This document shows, piece after piece, positions 15,518 to 23,870 of a stretch of 32,481 nucleotides of DNA. Source of the stretch: an uncultured Prevotella sp. Lineage in GTDB: Bacteria; Bacteroidota; Bacteroidia; Bacteroidales; Bacteroidaceae. The notes under the pieces were generated by a model. That model worked only from the letters and a program-made list of their open reading frames with translations, did no database searches and had not been told where the DNA came from. The DNA lies in contig USAI01000018.1 in NCBI GenBank assembly GCA_900552675.1, positions 1-32,481 on the forward strand, in the 5' to 3' direction. Made by a program: the position numbers and the translations under genes. Position 1 is the stretch's first letter. Each line of letters begins with the position of its first letter.

Positions 15518-15571
15518 CAGTGAAATAAATAATGTTGACAAAATTATTCTTACTATATCATAACACAAAAC

Positions 15572-16618
15572 ATGAAAAAAAATGTGATGAAAAAGTGGCT
15601 TTCCGCTGCTGCCGTAGTAGTAGCGATAGGAATAGGCACACTTTACTATTACTTTTTCTCAGCCATGTCGGTCGACGGTACAACACAATATGTTTATATT
15701 GATGACGACGACAATATCGACTCGGTGCTTACAAAAGTGAGCGCCGTATCAAACGCGCATGCCATGTCGGCCTATACCCTACTGGCCAAGCATAGCGCCT
15801 ATGCTGAACACGTGCGCACAGGTAGGTATGCCATCAACGGCAGCAATGGTGCTCTCGTTACCTTCCGCCACATGAAAAACGGACTGCAAACGCCCGTAAA
15901 CCTAACGGTGCCCTCAGTGCGCACTACGGATAGATTGGCGGCCGAGCTGTCAAAAAAGTTGATGCTCGACAGCGCTGCCATCAGTCATGCCTTGAAAGAT
16001 GAGGCTGTATGCCAAAAATATGGTTACGACACCGCCACCATTGCTTGCATGTTTATTCCTAACACGTACGACATTTACTGGAACACCAGCATCGACCATC
16101 TGTTTGAACGCATGCAGAAAGAAAGCAAACGCTTTTGGAACGCAGAGCGAACCAAAAAGGCTGCCGACATGAAATTGTCGCCAGTTCAGGTGATAACACT
16201 GGCCAGCATTATTGATGAAGAAACGGCCAACAACGACGAGAAGCCAATGGTGGCAGGTATGTATTATAACCGACTAATGTTGCGCAACGCCGAATATCCT
16301 AATGGCATGCCACTTCAGGCCGACCCTACCATTAAGTTTGCATGGAAGCAGTTTGATTTGAAACGTATCTATCACAATCTGCTGAGCATCAACAGTCCGT
16401 ATAACACATACGTTAACACGGGTCTGCCTCCTGGCCCTATACGCATACCCTCAATTGCTGGCATTGATGCCGTGCTCAACTATGTGCAACACGACTATCT
16501 GTATATGTGCGCCAAAGAAGACTTCAGCGGCACCCACAACTTTGCTCGCACCTATAACGAGCATCTGCAAAACGCTGCCAAATATAGCAAGGCGCTGAAC
16601 GAGCGAGGGATAAAATAA
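15572..16618 (+). CDS. mltG: Endolytic murein transglycosylase MltG (YceG-like)
   Basis: A 348-residue single-pass inner-membrane protein. A cytoplasmic Lys-rich start precedes a membrane helix (about 9-30; LSAAAVVVAIGIGTLYYYFF). A LysM-like segment follows (about 35-85), then the YceG catalytic domain. The catalytic region has ASIIDEETA (about 211-219, with the presumed catalytic Glu217), MPLQADPTIKFAW, INSPYNTY, GLPPGPIRIPS and the C-terminal HNFARTYNEH. It cleaves nascent glycan strands in peptidoglycan and is thought to set strand length. The start at 15572 is followed by another ATG at 15587 (MKKWLS), which would also give a plausible N-terminus. It has its own promoter and a strong terminator, so it is a single-gene unit. 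Confidence 0.92.
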   Translation: MKKNVMKKWLSAAAVVVAIGIGTLYYYFFSAMSVDGTTQYVYIDDDDNIDSVLTKVSAVSNAHAMSAYTLLAKHSAYAEHVRTGRYAINGSNGALVTFRHMKNGLQTPVNLTVPSVRTTDRLAAELSKKLMLDSAAISHALKDEAVCQKYGYDTATIACMFIPNTYDIYWNTSIDHLFERMQKESKRFWNAERTKKAADMKLSPVQVITLASIIDEETANNDEKPMVAGMYYNRLMLRNAEYPNGMPLQADPTIKFAWKQFDLKRIYHNLLSINSPYNTYVNTGLPPGPIRIPSIAGIDAVLNYVQHDYLYMCAKEDFSGTHNFARTYNEHLQNAAKYSKALNERGIK

Positions 16619-16644
16619 TAAAACTCAACAACGCTGGACAACTA

Positions 16645-16714
16645 AAGGACAACAAAAACAACATTTTCATTACAACCGGGTAAGAAAACAATGTTGCTTT
16701 TGTTGTCCTTTTTT
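16645..16714 (+). terminator. Long-stem terminator of mltG
   Basis: AAGGACAACAAAA-CAACATT (from 16645) pairs with AATGTTG-TTTTGTTGTCCTT (ending 16710), with about 20 base pairs and one mismatch. It is followed by TTTTTT. It marks the boundary between mltG and the restriction-modification island. Confidence 0.88.
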
Positions 16715-16777
16715 ATATGCTATTTATTTTAACAACATGAGGGAATATACAATAAATAAGGAGTTGCAAATATACAT

Positions 16778-16792
16778 ATAAATGATAATTTA
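16778..16792 (+). repeat. Left inverted repeat (crossover site) of the hsdS switch
   Basis: ATAAATGATAATTTA, in frame with the cassette that starts at 16799. The flanking bases differ from the right copy on both sides, so the identity is exactly 15 bp. Confidence 0.8.
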
Positions 16793-16798
16793 GAGGCG

Positions 16799-17521
16799 AT
16801 GGCAAAGCAACTCTACGACTATTGGTTTGTACAGTTCGACTACCCGAATGAGGAGGGTAAGCCGTATAAATCAAGCGGTGGTGCTATGGTGTGGAATGAG
16901 AAGCTGAAGCGTGAGATACCACAAGGGGTAGATGCCAAAAAGATTGGAGATATAGAAAATAACATCATAACAGGCAAGACTCCTTCATGCGCAGATGAGG
17001 ATAATTTCGGAGGAGATATACCTTTTGTGACAATAGATGATATTAGAGGCAATCTATTTGTTTTTGAGGCACAACGAACTCTTTCTATAAAAGGTGCAGA
17101 TAGTCAAGAAAAGAAATACTTACCCATAGGAAGTCTTTCTGTTTCATGTATTGGAACTATTGGTATTATGGGATTTGTTGTAAGATTAGCGCAGACGAAC
17201 CAACAGATAAACTCAATAGTTTTTGAACATGAATATAACAAAGAATTTCTATATTTTTCTTTGAGATTGTATTTTGAAAATGCAAAAGCTAAAACTGGAA
17301 ATGTTTTTGCAAATATGAGCAAGGAAGAATTTGCGTCAATAATCGTGGCGTATCCCCCAATACAAGCCTTACAAGCTTTCCATAATAAAGTTGCTCCAAT
17401 ATTTGATAATATAAAAAATAATATAGAAGAAATAAATACACTCACTAAGCAGCGCGACGAGCTTCTACCTCTCTTAATGAATGGTCAAGCCACGGTAAAT
17501 TATCATTTATCTGCTTGTTGA
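16799..17521 (+). CDS. Silent hsdS half: central linker plus second target-recognition domain, inverted orientation
   Basis: A 240-codon frame that reads as the C-terminal half of a type I specificity subunit. It begins in the conserved central region (MAKQLYDYWFVQFDYPNEEG ... WNEKLKREIPQG), which normally follows INDNLEA in a full HsdS. It contains a second target-recognition domain (about 48-190; ITGKTPSCADEDNFGG ... VSCIGTIGIMGF). It ends in the coiled helix and C-terminus typical of Bacteroidota HsdS (TKQRDELLPLLMNGQATVNY). The ATG is an internal Met, the same frame continues upstream through the inverted repeat, and there is no promoter or leader of its own. It is probably not expressed in this orientation. 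It overlaps the minus-strand hsdS tail by 77 bp. The domain is AT-rich compared with hsdM/hsdR, as recognition domains often are. Confidence 0.8.
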   Translation: MAKQLYDYWFVQFDYPNEEGKPYKSSGGAMVWNEKLKREIPQGVDAKKIGDIENNIITGKTPSCADEDNFGGDIPFVTIDDIRGNLFVFEAQRTLSIKGADSQEKKYLPIGSLSVSCIGTIGIMGFVVRLAQTNQQINSIVFEHEYNKEFLYFSLRLYFENAKAKTGNVFANMSKEEFASIIVAYPPIQALQAFHNKVAPIFDNIKNNIEEINTLTKQRDELLPLLMNGQATVNYHLSAC

Positions 17522-18017
17522 GCTCAATCTTGCGATCTAATGCAGATAGTGTCTTTCCAATCTGTTTTTGGATTGACATTTTCGGCAGATTTATCTCAAT
17601 ATTCAAGAAATTATTTGGGTCAATGCGCTTGTGACTTCCCGATGTATTGGTATTTTGACCGCATAAATAATTGGTGATTTTATCTGAAATCAACAAATAA
17701 TAGCAATATTGAAAATCAACAACATTTTCATTTACAACGAGTGGCAAAAATTCTGTTGATGATATTTTATTATCATCTTGGTTTTCTATTCGCCATACCC
17801 TTTTAAAACGGACATTTAGTTTGTTGAACAAAATACATTTGTTCGGGACATCATACTTGTTGCTTTGTATGTCAGCTCCGTCCAACACCTCAAAAGTCTT
17901 ACCCTCGTCAAACGAAGGCAGACTATAAAGATTATATATGACTCCTTCTTGAGGAGTAATTGACTTTGACACAAAGGTCACAATATCTTTAATTTTCATA
18001 TTTCTCAACTTACTCAT
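17445..18017 (-). CDS. hsdS: Type I restriction specificity subunit HsdS, truncated to its first recognition half
   Basis: 190 codons: an N-terminal target-recognition domain (about 1-145; IKDIVTFVSKSITPQEG ... GSHKRIDPNNFLNIEINLP) followed by the first conserved helix (SIQKQIGKTLSALDRKIELN-KQINDNL, to residue 174). Full HsdS proteins run to about 400-430 residues with two such units. After INDNL the frame enters the antisense strand of the inverted second half and adds 16 unrelated residues before the stop. It starts in an 8-bp overlap with the end of the rhuM-like gene (ATGAGTAA), so it is translationally coupled to the hsd operon. As drawn it either gives an inactive S subunit or a half-S that could dimerise to recognise a palindromic target, as known for some truncated HsdS proteins. 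Confidence 0.85.
   Translation of the reverse strand: MSKLRNMKIKDIVTFVSKSITPQEGVIYNLYSLPSFDEGKTFEVLDGADIQSNKYDVPNKCILFNKLNVRFKRVWRIENQDDNKISSTEFLPLVVNENVVDFQYCYYLLISDKITNYLCGQNTNTSGSHKRIDPNNFLNIEINLPKMSIQKQIGKTLSALDRKIELNKQINDNLPWLDHSLREVEARRAA
17496..17510 (-). repeat. Right inverted repeat (crossover site) of the hsdS switch
   Basis: The same 15 bp on the minus strand. It lies inside the overlap of both half-genes: it encodes INDNL in the minus-strand hsdS and part of VNYHL at the C-terminus of the plus-strand cassette. Confidence 0.8.
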
Positions 18018-19014
18018 TTTCCAGCAATTCCCTCACTTCCTTATCAAAGTCTGAGTCAATGCGTTGTGTCTTATTGAAAATATCATATTCTTCTTCCGCT
18101 TTTTGTTTGGCTTGTGCCGAAGATATTTTGCCTTTGTCTGGCAGAATCTGATAGCGTCGGAAAGCAAGAAACTCGTTTACGCTTGCGGAAAACTGATCCA
18201 TATTGAATGTATTTTCACGCTCTATCAGGTCTTCGATATAATCGAAAAAGCCAGTGACGGCACGCTCCAGTTGTCGGATTTCCTTCTCTTGCAGATAGTT
18301 CTTGGCTATGCTGACATCTGATTTCAGAACACGCCCATCTGGTGCGTTCTTCCATGTAGTCAATCCCATGTGGTCTTTCGTATGGTCTGCCTTAGAGTAG
18401 ATAATCTCAGCAGCCGTCTGACCCGTGATAGCATAGTGGAAGCGGTTTTGTATCATCGCATAGAAATCGCGTGTGGTTGGAGAGTTCTTGTCATAGTCGG
18501 TGCTACATTCAGCGTAGATGTCTGTAATCTGTTGCCAAATGCGACGTTCGCTTGCACGGATAGAACGTACACGTTCAAGCAATTCACGGAAGTAGTCTTT
18601 GCCAAACACCGCCGTTCCTTGCTTCAACCGCTCGTCGTCCATGGCGAAGCCCTTCTTGATATACTCACTCAGAATCTTGGTAGCCCACTGACGGAACTTT
18701 GTAGCCTTTGCCGAGTTGACACGGTAGCCAACAGCAATAATCATATCAAGATGGTAAAAATCTACCAGCTCCTCAACATTGCCACGAATCCCCCTGTTTA
18801 CGACTGTTGCAATTTTTGCAACCGTCGTGTCGGGCAGAAGTTCGCCAGTCTTGTAAATATTTGAAATATGACGGCTGATGCCAGACTTATCAATGCCAAA
18901 CAGTTGAGTCATAGCCTTTTGGGTACACCAAAGCGTTTCGTCTTTGATGACAACTTGAACCTTGCCATCGGCATCAGGCATATTGTAAAGTATAAACTGT
19001 ATCTCCCTACTCAT
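18010..19014 (-). CDS. rhuM: RhuM-family protein embedded in the type I restriction operon
   Basis: A 334-residue protein of the RhuM ('virulence protein') family, named after a Salmonella pathogenicity-island gene of unknown function. The N-terminal part (about 15-110) looks like a Bro-N/winged-helix DNA-binding module (ETLWCTQKAMTQLFGIDKSG, SRHISNIYKTGELLPDTTVAK, LVDFYHLDMIIAVGYRVNS). The C-terminal part has RDFYAMIQNRFHYAITGQTA and KNYLQEKEIRQLERAV. The frame extends to a GTG at 19020, but the ATG at 19014 overlapping the hsdM stop (ATGAGTAG) is the better start. Its end overlaps the hsdS start by 8 bp. Such genes recur in type I loci, so a role linked to modification or defence is likely but unproven. 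Confidence 0.85.
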   Translation of the reverse strand: MSREIQFILYNMPDADGKVQVVIKDETLWCTQKAMTQLFGIDKSGISRHISNIYKTGELLPDTTVAKIATVVNRGIRGNVEELVDFYHLDMIIAVGYRVNSAKATKFRQWATKILSEYIKKGFAMDDERLKQGTAVFGKDYFRELLERVRSIRASERRIWQQITDIYAECSTDYDKNSPTTRDFYAMIQNRFHYAITGQTAAEIIYSKADHTKDHMGLTTWKNAPDGRVLKSDVSIAKNYLQEKEIRQLERAVTGFFDYIEDLIERENTFNMDQFSASVNEFLAFRRYQILPDKGKISSAQAKQKAEEEYDIFNKTQRIDSDFDKEVRELLENE

Positions 19015-20683
19015 CGTCACGTTCCTTCCCTACGTTTTCGTTGAAACTGATACTATCCAACTGCTTCAGTATCTCTTCTTCGAGGCGGTGACTCTCCTCA
19101 AACTGTGCTTTCAGCGTAGACCTATAATTGTCCATACGCTTGTTGAACTCCTCCTCGGTGATGTCTACATAATCGATCTTGATGTCGAAATACTGTCCTG
19201 CAGAGAGGCTATATCCTTTCTCTTTGATTTCATCGTATGTCACAGCTACCGAGAAGTCGTCGACGGCCTCCTTGTTTTGGAACGTGTTTACAATTTTGTC
19301 TATCTCGAAATCGCGAAGACGGCGTTTTTGGTTGTTACCCTCTTTATATTCCTCACCCAGTTTGCTTGCGTCAATGAGAATCACCTTATCGCTCTGCGCC
19401 GATTTGTCAAAGAACAGCACAGAAACATTGGTGCCCGTTGTAGCAAATACGTTTGACGGCATTGACACACAACCGTACACCCATTTCTCATCTACGATAC
19501 GTTGTAAGATGCGCTTCTCAACACCACTCTTTGAAGTAATGAAACCTGTAGGTATTACTATAGCGCCCTTGCCTGTAGGTTTCAGAGAGTTAAGCAGATG
19601 CTGTATGAAACAAGTATATATAGCCATCTTAGGCTTATTCGGATCAACCTTTTTCACAGCATTAGGAACGCCAGCCCAAAAACGAATGGTATCAGCAGCA
19701 AGTGTGTCACGATACTCTGGAAAATCGAGTTTGAATGGCGGATTGCTTACGATGAAATCGAATTTCTTCAGCACACCATTGTTTTCTTTATGCGATGGCT
19801 CGGTAAGCGTGTTGCCTTGCACCACATTAGGCAGTGACGCCGAGAGGTTGTTGAGGATAAGATTAAGGCGAAGCATCTCTGACGACTTTTCTGAAATGTC
19901 CTGAGAGTAGATAGAGCATCGGTCCTCACCAATCTGATGTGCCAATGCCATGAGCAACGTGCCAGTACCAGCCGATGGGTCATAGCAAGTGATGCCACGG
20001 AAGTCGGTCTTATCACCAACAAGTAATCGTGCCATAACTTGCGCTATGGCATGAGGAGTGTAATATTCAGCATACTTTCCACCACTGGCATTGTTAAACC
20101 CTTTCAACAGATACTCGAAGATGTGTGAAAAGAAATCGTATTTCTCATCAAACACCTCCTCAAAGTTGAAAGATGCCACATTGTTCATTAATGCCTTGGC
20201 AAACTCATCACGCTTCTGCATGTCGGTGACGTATGTTGTTAGCGGAAAGAAAATGTTAACCTTACTCTTGCCCGAGGTGGTAACAGAGAACGTGTCAGCA
20301 TTAAGGGTTGCTATGTCAACCAACGTTGCATCAAGCAACGTTGAGAAGTCGCCTTTGGTGGCAGAATTATATAGATGTGAGAGCGTATGCTCTGGCTTCA
20401 TGCGAGGCACCGAATGAGGCAAGTAGCTAAAGAGGTCTTCCACCTCGTCCTCGGTAAAAGTATCATACTCGGCATCCCACTTTTCAGCATTTCTCAACCG
20501 TTCTCCATACACCTCATCACGTTTGGCCTCATATCCAAACTTGTCGTTGAAGAACTTGTAAAGAAACATTTCTGTTACAATTTTATACTCGCTGCCTGTG
20601 CCAGCCAAACCAAAAGCCCCCGTAGTGCTCTTCAGAGAATCGATAAGGGCAATGGTTGCCTCAGATATATTGATATTACTCAT
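19007..20683 (-). CDS. hsdM: Type I restriction-modification system methyltransferase subunit HsdM
   Basis: 558 residues. An N-terminal helical HsdM_N-like region covers about 1-165. The SAM-binding motif DPSAGTG lies at 235-241 and the adenine-N6 catalytic motif NPPF at 314-317, with a C-terminal tail (about 480-558) rich in charged helices that contacts HsdS. The KYAEYYTPHAIAQVMARL word just before the catalytic domain is typical. With HsdS it forms the M2S methyltransferase; with HsdR the restriction complex. The start lies 8 bp after the hsdR stop. Length and all core motifs are intact. Confidence 0.95.
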   Translation of the reverse strand: MSNINISEATIALIDSLKSTTGAFGLAGTGSEYKIVTEMFLYKFFNDKFGYEAKRDEVYGERLRNAEKWDAEYDTFTEDEVEDLFSYLPHSVPRMKPEHTLSHLYNSATKGDFSTLLDATLVDIATLNADTFSVTTSGKSKVNIFFPLTTYVTDMQKRDEFAKALMNNVASFNFEEVFDEKYDFFSHIFEYLLKGFNNASGGKYAEYYTPHAIAQVMARLLVGDKTDFRGITCYDPSAGTGTLLMALAHQIGEDRCSIYSQDISEKSSEMLRLNLILNNLSASLPNVVQGNTLTEPSHKENNGVLKKFDFIVSNPPFKLDFPEYRDTLAADTIRFWAGVPNAVKKVDPNKPKMAIYTCFIQHLLNSLKPTGKGAIVIPTGFITSKSGVEKRILQRIVDEKWVYGCVSMPSNVFATTGTNVSVLFFDKSAQSDKVILIDASKLGEEYKEGNNQKRRLRDFEIDKIVNTFQNKEAVDDFSVAVTYDEIKEKGYSLSAGQYFDIKIDYVDITEEEFNKRMDNYRSTLKAQFEESHRLEEEILKQLDSISFNENVGKERDDE

Positions 20684-20691
20684 AGTTTTTC

Positions 20692-23600
20692 TTAATATGC
20701 GTAGTTGCGTTGCTGTAAATATTCGGTTGTGATAAGGTTGTTGATGAATTTACGATCCTTTATGTCGGCCTTGATATGCATCTTCAGCAGTTCCTTGCCA
20801 ATAATGGCAAGCACGTCTTGCTGAAAGGCTGGTACATTGTCAAGTTTGTTGATGTCAAGGAAAATCATTCTGTCGATATCCTGCTTCATATTAGCCAAGT
20901 TTTCTGCAATCTCATATTCATGTTTTGAGATAATTGGCTTTTCACGCTTTACGTTCTGTTCCTCAATACGTTTATGTATACGCACAAACCGCTCATCACC
21001 CTTATACTTGCTTTTCAACAAACGATTGCGTCTGTTAATCTCACGTATTTTTTTCATCACTTCATCCATATATTGTATGCTCTCTTTAGCATCGGCAGTA
21101 TCTTTAGGCACAAAACCTTTTTTACGGAAATACTCACGAAACTCATCGGAAAGAATTACATACTTATCCTCTTTAGTGTCGAAGTTTGCCTCAAATTCAG
21201 CTTGCACACGTTGGCAACGCTCACGAATGTCGTTGACAATAATGCGCATTTCTTCTGGCATGCCTTTCTTGAATTCGAAATCTAACTCGGAAAGGGCCAC
21301 ATTGATAATTCCTGACACATCAGCCTTATGCTCGGTGTTTTCAAGAAGGTTCATACGTTCAATGCGATGCGTGACCTCTGTGATAAGCGTAGGAATGGTG
21401 CCTACAGGCAAGGATGCAAGTTCCTTCTTCGTCTCCTCATCACCGAAAGAGCGTACTTGATTGATAATAGCCTTTGCCTCAGAAAGCGTATTACGCAACT
21501 CATACAGACTGTCCTTGTTCTCAACTTCGTCAATCTGTTTTCTAAACTCCTCTAAATTGTTTGTGGTAAAATTGAAGAGAACATTTTTCACCTGTTTTAT
21601 TTTGGCTTCCACTTCCTCCTTAGTCACCATTACATCGTTGGCGATGTTGCTCTGTTGAGAGTCGGTACCATCAGACGTGCGGTTAAGCTCACGCAGATAG
21701 CGGTCGTTAGTGGCATCAAAATTTTCCTTGATATTTACAAAGTCAACCACATAACCATATTTAAAATCATGGTATGGTCGATTAACACGCGTCAAAGCCT
21801 GTAACAAATCGTGTCCGTCAAGCGAACGGCCAAGATAGAGTTTTTTAAGACGTGGAGCATCGAACCCTGTAAGAAGCATCTTGTTGACAATAAGCAAATC
21901 GACCTCTTGCAGTTTTTTAAAACCCTCTATATATTCTTTGCGTTCCATCTTGTCGCCCTCATCATGCAAGATGAGCGAGGCAGTAAGAGGCTTATAACCC
22001 GATGGTAAAATCATTGGTTCAGCAGCCATTTCATATTGTTCTTCCTTATGCTTCAAAATATTTTTTGCGTTATGGAAACGTAGCTGCCACAATCGGAATA
22101 ATTCGCGGGCCTGAGGATTGGTTTTACACACAATCATAGCCCCTACAGAAGGATCGTTCTGTTCGATGCGAAAACGGCGAAAGTCGGAAATAATATAATC
22201 AATCAACGCATTGAGATAACTCTCGTTCTCAATAATTTTATTGCGATCAATATCCGACTTCTTAACCTTTACATTGCCTGCCAACTTGTCAAGAATATCT
22301 TCAATTTTTTCTTTGTATATAGTTTCGACTGGCTCACGCATCAGTTTGCAAGTATAACCATCAGCTATCGACTTATCATAATAATAAGTATGTATATAGT
22401 CGCCAAAGACGCGCCAAGACTCACGCTCCTCTTTCAGCAACGGCGTGCCCGTGAGGGCTATTTTAATAGAATTTTGGTCTGCCTCCAACAAGTTGGCCAA
22501 GAAACTGCCCTTAGGATTATACCCACGGTGAGCCTCATCGATAAAGAAGATGCGCTGCAAGTTGGTATTGTAGCTATCATCAACCAGCACCTTGGTCTTA
22601 TCTTCTTTAAACTTCTGTATATTGACCACCATTATTTCAAGTTTACCCTCGTTATTTTGTGTAATAGAGCGGCTTGCAATATCGGTCATCAGTTCCTCAC
22701 GGCTTTTGGCGTTATGAACGACAAGTCCACGAGCAGCAAACTCATCTGTGGCTTGTTCCATAAGGTCGATTCGGTCAACAATAAAATAGAACTTGGCCAC
22801 AACATTCTTCTTCGCAAAAAAGTCGGTAAGGCTTCGCACGCTATAATAAGCGAGAGCTGTTTTACCGCTACCTTGCGTGTGCCAAATAATGCCACTTTTT
22901 ATGCCTTTATCCAAAGTATGGCGTATGGCGTATGATGCAAACATCTGCTGGTAACGCATAATTTGCTTTTGCAACGTAGTGCCTTGTGTACCATCTTCCA
23001 ATTCGACCTTGCGCTCAACATATGCAATGCCGTATCGAAGCAAGAAAAGGAAACGTTCCTTGCTAAGCATTGAGGTTATTATACGGTTGGTAGGTGTGTT
23101 TACCTCTTTGTTTGTTTTATATTCATCAAGATTTTTGATAACCACACAGTTGCGGTGTTTCAAAACCTTATACTCATCTTCATCTGTAATGTCTTTATAA
23201 GGGTATTGTGTGACGAACGACTTGTTCTCTTCACGGAACACATTAAAGAAGGCCTTTTCTTTGGCAGAACAGCAATAAAAAGCGCCCTGTATTGGAACAC
23301 GGCTCTCGTTATCATATTCTTGATTATTGGAGAAAATCATCAACTGGGTGACATTGAAGAAACGACGGAAGCACACCTTGCTCATGCGGGTGTTTATGCG
23401 CTCACGTTCTGCTAATATGCCCTCATGATTATTAGGTTTCTTTACCTCAATGAAAGCCAAAGGCAATCCGTTTACAAAACAAGTAATGTCGGGACGGAAA
23501 TTATCTTCTGTGTCTTCGTTCTCACAAGTAAACTCGGTGGTGACATGCCAATCATTATTGTCAGCATTATCAAAATCGATGAGTTTTATTCCGCTATTAG

Positions 23601-23859
23601 ATGACAATATCTGATAAAACTCACGACCCAAATCATCATTATTAGCGATATTTACAATTTTCGACAACAACAACAAAGCCTCTTGACTCGACACGTCAGG
23701 ATTTAAACGTTTCACTGCATTAAGGAATACGTCTTTTAAAATATTGGTCTTCGTATCATAAGTTACGATATTGTCTATATAAGTATAACCCAACTTACAC
23801 AAATGAAGTGCCGCTGGTACTTGAACTCTGGTATTCTCATTAAATTTAGTATTACCCAT
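20692..23859 (-). CDS. hsdR: Type I restriction endonuclease subunit HsdR
   Basis: 1055 residues. The N-terminal PD-(D/E)xK nuclease has FRPDI (Asp124) and FIEVKK (Glu138, Lys140). Superfamily 2 motor motifs follow: Walker A TQGSGKT (about 326-332), DEAH box FIDEAHRGY (about 437-445), motif III ALTGTPLL, and the later helicase motifs NKMLLTGFDAP and QALTRVNRPY. A long helical C-terminal region (about 740-1055) would contact the methyltransferase. It translocates DNA with ATP and cleaves unmodified DNA at a distance. All catalytic motifs are present, so restriction is potentially active whenever a functional HsdS is made. It starts 11 bp after the small XRE gene. Confidence 0.95.
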   Translation of the reverse strand: MGNTKFNENTRVQVPAALHLCKLGYTYIDNIVTYDTKTNILKDVFLNAVKRLNPDVSSQEALLLLSKIVNIANNDDLGREFYQILSSNSGIKLIDFDNADNNDWHVTTEFTCENEDTEDNFRPDITCFVNGLPLAFIEVKKPNNHEGILAERERINTRMSKVCFRRFFNVTQLMIFSNNQEYDNESRVPIQGAFYCCSAKEKAFFNVFREENKSFVTQYPYKDITDEDEYKVLKHRNCVVIKNLDEYKTNKEVNTPTNRIITSMLSKERFLFLLRYGIAYVERKVELEDGTQGTTLQKQIMRYQQMFASYAIRHTLDKGIKSGIIWHTQGSGKTALAYYSVRSLTDFFAKKNVVAKFYFIVDRIDLMEQATDEFAARGLVVHNAKSREELMTDIASRSITQNNEGKLEIMVVNIQKFKEDKTKVLVDDSYNTNLQRIFFIDEAHRGYNPKGSFLANLLEADQNSIKIALTGTPLLKEERESWRVFGDYIHTYYYDKSIADGYTCKLMREPVETIYKEKIEDILDKLAGNVKVKKSDIDRNKIIENESYLNALIDYIISDFRRFRIEQNDPSVGAMIVCKTNPQARELFRLWQLRFHNAKNILKHKEEQYEMAAEPMILPSGYKPLTASLILHDEGDKMERKEYIEGFKKLQEVDLLIVNKMLLTGFDAPRLKKLYLGRSLDGHDLLQALTRVNRPYHDFKYGYVVDFVNIKENFDATNDRYLRELNRTSDGTDSQQSNIANDVMVTKEEVEAKIKQVKNVLFNFTTNNLEEFRKQIDEVENKDSLYELRNTLSEAKAIINQVRSFGDEETKKELASLPVGTIPTLITEVTHRIERMNLLENTEHKADVSGIINVALSELDFEFKKGMPEEMRIIVNDIRERCQRVQAEFEANFDTKEDKYVILSDEFREYFRKKGFVPKDTADAKESIQYMDEVMKKIREINRRNRLLKSKYKGDERFVRIHKRIEEQNVKREKPIISKHEYEIAENLANMKQDIDRMIFLDINKLDNVPAFQQDVLAIIGKELLKMHIKADIKDRKFINNLITTEYLQQRNYAY

Positions 23860-23870
23860 ATTCGTCCAAC

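Larger units (their letters stand above)
14883..15571. other. 689-bp divergent intergenic region
   Basis: This gap lies between the divergently transcribed efflux operon (-) and mltG (+). It holds AT-rich upstream sequence for the efflux operon with no clean promoter (the best minus-strand candidate is TACCTTTA near 15031). It also contains a near-palindrome TTAACAATTGTTTAA at about 15054, a plus-strand promoter-like element plus hairpin (15060-15139), a duplicated hairpin unit (15284-15358) and the mltG promoter (15486-15517). An open frame of 64 codons (15155-15349, +) spans the repeats; I regard it as repeat-derived. Confidence 0.7.
16778..17510. mobile_element. Predicted invertible segment carrying the second half of hsdS
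   Basis: The segment is bounded by an exact 15-bp inverted repeat, ATAAATGATAATTTA on the plus strand at 16778-16792 and on the minus strand at 17510-17496. Reading away from the minus-strand hsdS, the repeat encodes I-N-D-N-L in the hsdS frame (residues 170-174). Reading into the cassette on the plus strand, the same bases encode I-N-D-N-L followed by E-A-M-A-K-Q in the cassette's frame. Inversion therefore joins the two HsdS halves in frame, giving a protein of about 430 residues that ends at a TAA near 16715. Repeat and phase are seen directly; that inversion occurs is inferred. Confidence 0.75.

Noticed and set aside
16766..16774. Minus-strand TATATTTG next to the left inverted repeat, resembling a promoter
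   Set aside because: It would transcribe away from the cassette into the mltG 3' end where no gene starts; the match is likely chance in AT-rich DNA.
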